Translations under genes and position numbers: made by a program
DNA from: JBJSXJ01 sp044235425
Lineage (GTDB): Bacteria > Planctomycetota > Planctomycetia > Pirellulales > Pirellulaceae
Direction: 5' to 3'
Assembly: GCA_044235425.1 (NCBI GenBank)
Contig: JBIIHW010000001.1
Location: 62,001-126,000, forward strand
DNA: 64,000 nucleotides
Part shown: positions 16,709 through 24,004 of the stretch, one piece after another
How positions within the stretch are numbered: the first letter of the stretch is position 1
Layout of the letters: the number at the start of each line of letters is the position of its first letter
Notes under the pieces: generated by a model
Seen by the model: the letters and a program-made list of their open reading frames with translations, nothing else
The model's database searches: none
Told to the model about the DNA's origin: nothing

Positions 16709-18124
16709 GTGCTCAATATCCCCGTTATTCGTTGGGGCAAACCATACGATTCGCTGGACAAAGAAAAGCTGGTGCATTTCATCACCGGTGAACCGATTGC
16801 CACAGTGAGTCAAGCGAATCGTGGCTTGGTGGAACGCGACATGCGTACCGCCCATAAAGCTCGACAGATTCTGCGTTCGATTCCGTTCGATGATTTGATT
16901 AAACGGATCAAGCATGCCGCGGACCTGTACGAGACGGCCACGTTGCCCGTCGGCGACGGCCAGCAGTCGCCCGACGATTTCGCGCGACATCAATCGTCTA
17001 CGACTGGGCTTCCCGAGCACTTGTGCCGCATGAACGTGCCGAAGAATTCGTTCGTGCTGCGGAACATCGATAAGATTCTCGACTGCCTCACTCGCGGACT
17101 CGACCTGAGCATTCTCACGAAGGGTTATGGCGTCGAAAGTCGCGGGGTGACGGTTAGTTATCAAGCCCAGGCGTCGGTGCTAAGTGCGGTGTTGCCATCT
17201 AATTCACCGGGTGTGCATACGCTGTGGCTGCCGGCCGTTCCGCTCCAGATGGGGTTGGTGCTCAAGCCCGGCTCCCAGGAGCCCTGGACCCCGCTGCGAA
17301 TCTTTTCGGCATTCACGGCAGCCGGAATTCCGCCAGAGGTCTGGGGGATTTACCCCGGACCGCACGAAGTGGGTGGAGCGGTACTGACGTCGGCGCATCG
17401 GGCGATGATTTTCGGTAGCGCCCAAACGGTCGAACAGTACAAGGGAAATCCTCGAGTGCAGGCACATGGGCCTGGTTTCTCGAAGATCCTGATCGGTGAC
17501 GACTGCGTCGATGATTGGGAGAAATATCTCGACATCATGGTGGAGAGCATTTTCACGAATAGCGGTCGTGGCTGCATCAACTGCTCGGGCATCTGGGCCT
17601 CGCGTCACACGCATGAGATTGCCGAGGCGATTGGTAAGCGACTGGGGCCGGTGGAGGTGAAACCGCCGGACGATCCCGGGGCGCAGCTGTCCGCCTTCAC
17701 GGTGGCTGGACAAGCCAAAGGTGTCTGGGGACTCATCGAGGCCGATTTGAAGGAAGCGGGAGTTAAGGACTACACGGCGGGCTATGGCGATCGTCTGATC
17801 GAAATGGAACGCTGTGCCTATCTCCGTCCCGTCATTGCTCATTGTGAAACACCGGAAGCGGCGATTGCAAAGAAGGAGTACATGTTCCCCTTCAGCACGG
17901 TGGTGACGTGTCCGCAATCGGAGATGCTGGCGAAGATCGGCTACACGCTGGTCGGATCGGTGATCACCAACGATGAAGCTTTCCGTGCACAGTGTGTGGA
18001 AGCAACGCACATTGATCGTCTGAACTTGGGCCCCATTCCGACGACCCGACTCAACTGGCTTCAGCCGCACGAGGGCAACATTATTGACTTCCTCTTCCGT
18101 AATCGCGCCCTGCAAACGGCATGA
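16709..18124 (+). CDS. Aldehyde dehydrogenase, probably acylating
   Basis: A 471-residue aldehyde dehydrogenase superfamily member. NAD-site features are LPSNSPGVHTLWLPAVPLQ and LVLKPG; the catalytic Cys289 is in NSGRGC. Where hydrolytic ALDHs carry the general base Glu (ELGG), this protein has AHGPGFSK at 252-259. Loss of that Glu is typical of acyl-CoA-forming ALDHs and acyl reductases, so reduction of an activated acyl group to aldehyde is the likely direction. It has a GTG start with GAGGAG seven bases upstream. It overlaps the next gene by four bases. Confidence 0.85.
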   Translation: MLNIPVIRWGKPYDSLDKEKLVHFITGEPIATVSQANRGLVERDMRTAHKARQILRSIPFDDLIKRIKHAADLYETATLPVGDGQQSPDDFARHQSSTTGLPEHLCRMNVPKNSFVLRNIDKILDCLTRGLDLSILTKGYGVESRGVTVSYQAQASVLSAVLPSNSPGVHTLWLPAVPLQMGLVLKPGSQEPWTPLRIFSAFTAAGIPPEVWGIYPGPHEVGGAVLTSAHRAMIFGSAQTVEQYKGNPRVQAHGPGFSKILIGDDCVDDWEKYLDIMVESIFTNSGRGCINCSGIWASRHTHEIAEAIGKRLGPVEVKPPDDPGAQLSAFTVAGQAKGVWGLIEADLKEAGVKDYTAGYGDRLIEMERCAYLRPVIAHCETPEAAIAKKEYMFPFSTVVTCPQSEMLAKIGYTLVGSVITNDEAFRAQCVEATHIDRLNLGPIPTTRLNWLQPHEGNIIDFLFRNRALQTA

Positions 18125-19272
18125 TTCCATTTGATTATCACCCCACCACCCGGTTTGTCTTTGGGCCGGGTCGGCTGTTGGAACTCGGTCAGTTCGCCCG
18201 TGAACTGGGTGGCCATCGGGTATTGGTGGTGAGTGATCAAGGGGTGATATCGGCTGGTCACACGGGCCGGGGCTTGGATGTGTTACGACAAGCCGGACTC
18301 ACCACGCTCCTCTTCGACGGCGTTCGTGAGAATCCGACCACGGATACCGTCGATGCCGGATTGGCGGTGGCGCGCGAGTTTGCTCCCGACCTGATTGTGG
18401 GACTCGGCGGCGGCAGTTCGCTCGACTGTGCCAAGGGCATCAATTTTCTGCTGACCAATGGCGGTCGCATGCAGGATTACTGGGGCGTTGGGAAGGCCAA
18501 GTTACCCATGCTGCCCTCGATCGGTGTGCCGACCACCGCCGGCACGGGCAGTGAAGCCCAATCGTTCGCGCTGATCTCCGACGCCACCACCCACGTAAAA
18601 ATGGCCTGCGGTGACAAGAAGGTGGCCTTCAAAGTGGCGCTGCTCGATCCCGAACTGACGGTGACGATGCCCCGATCCGTCACCGCTCTCACTGGACTGG
18701 ATGCCATCGTGCATGCCGTGGAGTCGTTCGTAACCACGAAGCGAACTCCGCTCTCGGCTGTTTACAGTCGCGAGGCTTGGCGCTGGCTGGTGGCGAGTTT
18801 TTCGCGGGTGCTGGAGTCGCCGGCCGATTTGGAAGCCCGCGGTGGTATGTTGCTGGGCGCGTGCTTGGCAGGGATGGCAATTGAGAACTCGATGCTGGGC
18901 GCCGCCCACGCACTTGCCAATCCGCTCACCGCCGATTTCGGAGTGGCCCACGGCCAAGCCGTGTCGCTCATGTTACCGCACGTCGTGCGCTATAATGCGG
19001 CGGTCGTCGAAGTCCTTTATCGCGAGTTGCTAACGGAGGCAGCTGGCGTGCCCGGTATTCCCGAGGCGCGACACGGAGCGGCCGGTTTAGCGGACTATCT
19101 GCGATCGCTGACTCACCAAGCTGGACTCGCCACCGAGTTGGCGGCTTGTGGAGTGTCGCGGGAGCGCATCCCGCAGTTGGCGGAGGCCGCGGCCCGTCAA
19201 TGGACAGGCACGTTTAATCCGCGTCCAGTCGATGCGGCGAACCTCGCGGTGCTGTACGAGCAAGCCTACTAA
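18121..19272 (+). CDS. Iron-containing alcohol dehydrogenase
   Basis: A group III (Fe-ADH) enzyme of 383 residues. NAD-binding motifs GLGGGSSLDCAKG and PTTAGTGSEAQ are present. The metal ligands are GLDAIVHAVESF (Asp and His), MLGAAHALANPLTADF (His) and VAHGQAVSLMLPH (His). Translation is probably coupled to the aldehyde dehydrogenase through the ATGA overlap. In context it would interconvert the aldehyde made by the preceding enzyme and an alcohol. The substrate cannot be read from the sequence. Confidence 0.93.
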   Translation: MIPFDYHPTTRFVFGPGRLLELGQFARELGGHRVLVVSDQGVISAGHTGRGLDVLRQAGLTTLLFDGVRENPTTDTVDAGLAVAREFAPDLIVGLGGGSSLDCAKGINFLLTNGGRMQDYWGVGKAKLPMLPSIGVPTTAGTGSEAQSFALISDATTHVKMACGDKKVAFKVALLDPELTVTMPRSVTALTGLDAIVHAVESFVTTKRTPLSAVYSREAWRWLVASFSRVLESPADLEARGGMLLGACLAGMAIENSMLGAAHALANPLTADFGVAHGQAVSLMLPHVVRYNAAVVEVLYRELLTEAAGVPGIPEARHGAAGLADYLRSLTHQAGLATELAACGVSRERIPQLAEAAARQWTGTFNPRPVDAANLAVLYEQAY

Positions 19273-19314
19273 GATTCTCCAATATGCCATCTCATCTGTG
19301 GAGGTTATCCCAAT

Positions 19315-20544
19315 ATGTCAGGCTGGAAACCGTGGCGAAATCTCGCTGAGCGGGGAGCGGTATGGCTAAGCCTGCTCGTGGCAGCGACCGGGATCGGTAC
19401 GAATGCTTGCCTGAGGCCCTTCCCCCTGTACGCACAAGCCGCTAGCGCCGGTTCAGCCACCACCGACACGCCGGCTGCGACTGAACTGCAGGCCACGGCC
19501 GATGAGTGGCCGTTATTTCGTGGTGACACACGATCGACCGGTGTGTCTCGCAGCAAACTGCCCGAGGCACCCCAAGTGCTCTGGAAGTTTTCAGTGAAAG
19601 ACGGAGCGTTTGATGGTACGCCCGCAATTGTCGATGGTCATGTTTATCTTGGTGACATGGATGGCCGGCTCTACTGCTTGCGCTTGACCGACGGTGAGAA
19701 AATTTGGGAACGAAAAGTAGAAGATGGTTTTCTCGCAGCTCCAGCAGTCCGCAAAGGCAAAATTTATGTCGGCGATATTGGTGGCCGTTTCTATTGCCTG
19801 GAGGCGCAGACTGGCAAGATCGAGTGGCAGTTTGAGACTCAGGCGGAAATCGATTCCAGCGCCAATTTCTACAAGGACCATGTGATCGTCGGATCGCAAG
19901 ATGCGACTCTCTATTGCCTCGATGCCAAATCCGGCAAGCTGGTCTGGAAGTATGCCATCGCTGATCAGATTCGCTGCTCCCCAACGATCGTCGAGAATCG
20001 TGCTTTCGTTGCCGGTTGCGACAGTAAACTGCATGTCGTCAACTTGGATACCGGGATGGAGTTGGCGGCGGTGGAGATTGATTCCCCCACGGGTGTCACG
20101 CCCTCCGTGCTGGGTGATCGTGTTTTTTTCGGCACCGAAGGTTCCACCTTCTACGCGATTGATTGGCGACAGGCCAAAGTGGATTGGACTTATGAGCCGG
20201 ACAAGGGGCGACAGCCCTTCCGCAGCTCACCCGCCGTCACCAAGGACTATGTCATTTTTGGTGGTCGCAATAAACGAGTGCAGGCTTTAGATCCCGCCAC
20301 GGGAAAAGAACTCTGGCGCTTCTCCGCTCGCAATCGGATCGATTCATCTCCGGTGATTGTGGGAAATCGAGTGTATGTTGGGGCGGCAGATGGTCGCGTC
20401 TATGGACTCGATACCAAAACCGGTGAAAAAGTGTGGCAGTATGAAGCGGGTGGAGGTTTCAATGGCTCGCCCGCCGTCGCCGCTGGACGACTCATCATTG
20501 CGAACGACAATGGAGTGGTCTATTGTTTTGGCAGTAAACCGTAA
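19315..20544 (+). CDS. Secreted PQQ-type beta-propeller protein
   Basis: A 409-residue protein with an N-terminal signal peptide (VWLSLLVAATGIGTNACL...LYAQAA) and seven or eight PQQ-like blades spelled GRLYCLRLTDGEKIWE, GRFYCLEAQTGKIEWQ, ATLYCLDAKSGKLVWK, RVYGLDTKTGEKVWQ and similar. The repeat is shared by quinoproteins, BamB-like scaffolds and many planctomycete proteins, so cofactor binding is not implied. An exported protein inside an operon of cytoplasmic redox enzymes is unusual. It could be a periplasmic partner or a hitchhiker. Confidence 0.85.
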   Translation: MSGWKPWRNLAERGAVWLSLLVAATGIGTNACLRPFPLYAQAASAGSATTDTPAATELQATADEWPLFRGDTRSTGVSRSKLPEAPQVLWKFSVKDGAFDGTPAIVDGHVYLGDMDGRLYCLRLTDGEKIWERKVEDGFLAAPAVRKGKIYVGDIGGRFYCLEAQTGKIEWQFETQAEIDSSANFYKDHVIVGSQDATLYCLDAKSGKLVWKYAIADQIRCSPTIVENRAFVAGCDSKLHVVNLDTGMELAAVEIDSPTGVTPSVLGDRVFFGTEGSTFYAIDWRQAKVDWTYEPDKGRQPFRSSPAVTKDYVIFGGRNKRVQALDPATGKELWRFSARNRIDSSPVIVGNRVYVGAADGRVYGLDTKTGEKVWQYEAGGGFNGSPAVAAGRLIIANDNGVVYCFGSKP

Positions 20545-20570
20545 GTTCGCTGGCACTGGAAAACCTCGAC

Positions 20571-21926
20571 ATGAGTCAAACGGTCCCGATGAATTCTACT
20601 GCGACGAATTTGGCGAGCCGAAGTTTAGAAGCCACAAAAACGGAGGTGGGTAGTTATTTTATCTCGAACTATCCACCGTTCTCGCAGTGGAAGCCAGAGT
20701 TCGTAGGGGAAGTCCAAGCCGCCATGGCGACCGCTCCCCGCGACGTCCCCCTGGGACTCTATTTGCACATCCCTTTTTGCCGAAAACGCTGCAAATTCTG
20801 CTACTTCAAAGTCTTCACCGATAACACGGCGGGCGAGATTGAAACCTATGTCTCGGCACTCGCTCGTGAAATCGAACTCGTCAGTCACCAGCCCGTAATG
20901 GGCGGCCGCCCGTTTCGCTTCGTCTATTTCGGCGGTGGTACGCCGTCGTTTCTCAGCGTCAAACAACTCACCTCACTCGTAGATCGCCTCCGTGCCAACA
21001 TTCGTTGGGATCAAGCGGAAGAGGTGACATTTGAGTGCGAGCCGGGAACGCTGTCGGAGCCGAAAGTTCATGCTCTCCGCGATTTGGGAGTCACACGACT
21101 TAGTTTGGGAGTGGAGAATTTCAGTGACGAGGTGCTGAAGGAAAATGGCCGTGCGCATTTGTCGGCCGAGGTGGATCGAGCTTGGCAATGGATCCAAGCG
21201 GCTCAATTCCCTAATGTCAACATTGACTTGATTGCAGGCATGGTCGGTGAGACCTGGGAGAACTGGCAGCAATGCGTGCGCCGCAGCATCGAGCTATCGC
21301 CGGATAGCATCACGATCTATCAGTTGGAACTGCCCTTCAATACGGTCTATTCGAAGAACATCCTGGGACAACAGGTCGAGATTCCGGTGGCGGACTGGCC
21401 CACGAAGCGGGCTTGGGTGGACTGGGCCTTTCAGCAATTCGAGCACGTCGGCTATCGCATTTCCTCGGCTTACACCGTGGTGAAAGATCCTCAAAAGGTC
21501 AATTTCAGCTATCGGGACAACCTCTGGATGGGGTCCGACCTGCTCGCGACGGGCATCGCGAGTTTCGGGCATGTATCAGGGGTGCATTACCAGAATCTCC
21601 CAGAATGGGATGCCTACGTGAAGTCACTGTTGCAGCGTGGCGAACTGCCATTGGGCCGAGCCCTGCGACCCACTCCGCTCCAGCTGCTGATCCGCGAAAT
21701 GATTCTGCAGCTGAAGCGTGGCTACTTGCGAGTCGATTATTTCCGGCAGAAGTTCAATGTCGACATAGTCGCTCAGTGGTCTGCTGTCTGGCAGTCCTTC
21801 GTGAATGCGGGCCTGGTACAGCTCGCAGCCGATCGCGTGGAACTCACTCGAGCTGGCCTGCTCCAAGTGGACGGCATGTTGCCGGCATTTTTTGAATCGC
21901 AGTTCCAAGGGGTGCGCTATACATGA
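20571..21926 (+). CDS. Radical SAM protein, HemW/coproporphyrinogen oxidase-like
   Basis: A 451-residue radical SAM protein. The [4Fe-4S]-SAM motif CRKRCKFC is at 70-77 within LYLHIPFC, followed by FGGGTPSFL (SAM site), FECEPGTL, RLSLGVENF and IDLIAGMVGET, all as in the HemW/HemN family. A HemN_C-like winged-helix domain fills the C-terminus. Family members include oxygen-independent coproporphyrinogen dehydrogenases, the heme chaperone HemW and radical methylases. No heme genes are near, and pairing with a lipoyl-carrier gene (ATGA overlap with the next) suggests a dedicated modification role. The N-terminus carries about 55 extra residues. Confidence 0.88.
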   Translation: MSQTVPMNSTATNLASRSLEATKTEVGSYFISNYPPFSQWKPEFVGEVQAAMATAPRDVPLGLYLHIPFCRKRCKFCYFKVFTDNTAGEIETYVSALAREIELVSHQPVMGGRPFRFVYFGGGTPSFLSVKQLTSLVDRLRANIRWDQAEEVTFECEPGTLSEPKVHALRDLGVTRLSLGVENFSDEVLKENGRAHLSAEVDRAWQWIQAAQFPNVNIDLIAGMVGETWENWQQCVRRSIELSPDSITIYQLELPFNTVYSKNILGQQVEIPVADWPTKRAWVDWAFQQFEHVGYRISSAYTVVKDPQKVNFSYRDNLWMGSDLLATGIASFGHVSGVHYQNLPEWDAYVKSLLQRGELPLGRALRPTPLQLLIREMILQLKRGYLRVDYFRQKFNVDIVAQWSAVWQSFVNAGLVQLAADRVELTRAGLLQVDGMLPAFFESQFQGVRYT

Positions 21927-22381
21927 GCGAGCCTCTGATTTTTCAGATGGGCCAGTTTCCTGCTGAAGTGCCGGTGGATCGAGTTTACGCTCGCAATCAC
22001 ATGTGGGCCCAGGCTCGTGGTCATGACTGGCGTTTCGGTTTCACAGCCTATGCCGTGCGGTTGCTGCAAGATGTATACTTTCTCGATTGGTCGGTCGATC
22101 CCGGCACTCAGTTAACCGAGCGCCAGGAGATGGGACAGATTGAAAGTAAGAAGGCTGAAAGCGCCCTGTATGCTCCGCTGGCAGGTGAATTGACGCAGTT
22201 CAATCCAGCACTGCTCAAAGATCCCTCCCGGATTAATGTTGATAAATATGGGGAGGGATGGTTATTCGAAATGCGTGCCGAGGGAAAACACTTGCTCAGT
22301 CCCAGCGACTACCTGGCACATCTGGCCGCTGTCTGGGAGATTACCCAGCGGACCATCAAGGGACAACTCAACGATTCCTAG
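21923..22381 (+). CDS. Stand-alone GcvH-like lipoyl carrier protein
   Basis: A 152-residue protein with the glycine-cleavage H-protein fold. RNHMWAQARGHDWRFGFTAYA matches the H-protein start, and LLQDVYFLDW and APLAGELTQFNP match later strands. The lipoylation site aligns as ESKKAESALYAP, with Lys77 in the position of the lipoyl-lysine of GcvH. No gcvT or gcvP is present, so it is not in a glycine cleavage operon. Similar lone H-like proteins act as lipoyl carriers in other systems, for example LbpA in sulfur oxidation. It overlaps the radical SAM gene by ATGA. Confidence 0.88.
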   Translation: MSEPLIFQMGQFPAEVPVDRVYARNHMWAQARGHDWRFGFTAYAVRLLQDVYFLDWSVDPGTQLTERQEMGQIESKKAESALYAPLAGELTQFNPALLKDPSRINVDKYGEGWLFEMRAEGKHLLSPSDYLAHLAAVWEITQRTIKGQLNDS

Positions 22382-22398
22382 CGAACGAGGATTGAGGC

Positions 22399-23562
22399 AT
22401 GGCGAAGCGTTTAACCGTCGTTGTTTCCCAAGGGCAAACTCAGCATCCCGCGAAACGTGCCTTAGAGGAAAACTTGGTGACCGCCCTGATTCTCGAAGCC
22501 GGGATCGAAGTAGTGGTGATTCCGCACCTGTACGATCTCAAGGCGGATGGCACCGGGGTACTGGCTCTGCAAAAACTTCCTGGCCCCATCGTCGTTGTCT
22601 CTTGGCTGTATGATCGAGCGGCTCGCTGGGTTCTTGATCGCTATGGAGTGCATGGCCGAGAAGGTATTTGTTTACTGCGCGATGAGAGTGCAGACGATAA
22701 CGACGCCGATGACGAGGAATTAGCATCCGCGCAAGCGAAGGCTTCGAGTGGTGACCGTGAACCAGCGGCCGCTAGCGCCGACGAAAAAGCTCGAGTGCTT
22801 GATGCGCGCACGATTCCCGATCGCCGCATCTATTGCCTGGATCTGCGTCTGCGCAACACGCTCGAACCTTTTCTGGCTGAAATCCTCCGCATTCGCGATG
22901 AACTAAACACTCAGGTGGTCGAACTGCTGGGCCCGCTGACGGGCATCACGTCCGTTGCTTCAGCCGTTGCGACACCGGCCGCCGTCGCCATCCCAGCAGC
23001 CGCCAGCACGGCAGCCGCCATCCCAGCCGTCGTCAGCACGGCAGCGGCTGACTCTGCGACAACCGCCGCGTCGAGCAATAACCTGGTGCGAATCAGCGAA
23101 GAAACGGATCGTCGCTGGTATCCGGTGATTGACTTCAGTCGCTGTACGAACTGCATGGAATGCATCGATTTCTGCTTGTTCGGTGTCTACGGAGTGGATC
23201 GCTTTGAGACGATTTTGGTGGAGCAGCCTGACAATTGCCGCAAGGGATGTCCGGCTTGTAGTCGTGTCTGTCCTGAAAACGCAATCATCTTCCCGCAGCA
23301 TAAATCGCCGGCGATTGCTGGTTCCGCCGAGGAATCAGCCGGAGCTCTGAAAATTGATTTATCGAAGTTGTTTGGCGCGCCCGATGGTAGCGAAGATGCC
23401 CTGACCGTGGCAGCTCGTGAACGTGATGAGCAGTTGATGCTGGCCGGGCGACAGGCGGTGGGAACGGCCATCGGCATGCCGCAGCGTCAGGCGAATAAAG
23501 CTCCCGAACCAAAAGATAAGCTTGACCATCTCATCGATGCCCTCGATGAGCTCGATCTGTAA
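22399..23562 (+). CDS. Two-cluster ferredoxin with unknown N-terminal domain
   Basis: A 387-residue protein. An N-terminal alpha/beta domain at 1-95 (LTVVVSQGQ, IEVVVIPHLYDL, GPIVVVSWLYDRAARWVL) is not one I recognise. An acidic linker at about 95-130 and an Ala/Pro/Val-rich linker at about 186-227 follow. Then comes a dicluster ferredoxin domain with Cys249, 252, 255 and 259 and a second set, Cys280, 284, 287 and 291. The C-terminal 90 residues are charged and unrecognised. As the last gene of the operon it is the obvious electron carrier for the dehydrogenases or the radical SAM enzyme. Linker composition suggests flexible tethering. Confidence 0.85.
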   Translation: MAKRLTVVVSQGQTQHPAKRALEENLVTALILEAGIEVVVIPHLYDLKADGTGVLALQKLPGPIVVVSWLYDRAARWVLDRYGVHGREGICLLRDESADDNDADDEELASAQAKASSGDREPAAASADEKARVLDARTIPDRRIYCLDLRLRNTLEPFLAEILRIRDELNTQVVELLGPLTGITSVASAVATPAAVAIPAAASTAAAIPAVVSTAAADSATTAASSNNLVRISEETDRRWYPVIDFSRCTNCMECIDFCLFGVYGVDRFETILVEQPDNCRKGCPACSRVCPENAIIFPQHKSPAIAGSAEESAGALKIDLSKLFGAPDGSEDALTVAARERDEQLMLAGRQAVGTAIGMPQRQANKAPEPKDKLDHLIDALDELDL

Positions 23563-24004
23563 TTTGGGTTAGCATCCACCAGCGATCTGCCCTCGAGATG
23601 CCCGGCCTTTTTTCCCGTGGGAGAGAAGGGAGCACTTACTCGCGAGGCATGATGGGGAATCATAGCGGCATGGGCGCGAGCCCTCCGGTTTTGCGAGGAC
23701 GACCGAGGAGCCGGTGCGCTGCTACAGAATCGTAATCGTTCTTCGCGATGTCGACTCACCGTAACATCAAGACGTACCAGCATGCCCAATCCTGGTAGTG
23801 CACGATTACGAATTTGGCGACGATCGTTGTTAGCGGCAGAACGACGAACTGCGCAGGCGGAGCCGATACAACGACCTGTACACCTGGGCAGAGGATGCGA
23901 GTGGTGCTAAGTTACGCAGACGTCGAGTGTGGGGAGTATTACGGCGATCGACGCACCGTACTTTAAAGCTGCGAACCAATCCATGATTCGCAGCCGTCAC
24001 TCCC
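23563..24004. other. Intergenic region without a recognisable gene
   Basis: A 442-base gap between the ferredoxin gene and comEC. I see no convincing protein gene or known structured RNA. A 10-base inverted repeat (TCGTAATCGT at 23730-23739 and ACGATTACGA at 23802-23811) has a 62-base spacer. It presumably holds the end of the operon and a comEC promoter. Confidence 0.5.

Noticed and set aside
15545..23562. A bacterial microcompartment locus
   Set aside because: Aldehyde and alcohol dehydrogenases suggested it, but there is no shell protein gene in or near the operon.
23563..24004. A tmRNA, RNase P RNA or SRP RNA in the gap
   Set aside because: None of the conserved core sequences of these RNAs could be found on either strand.
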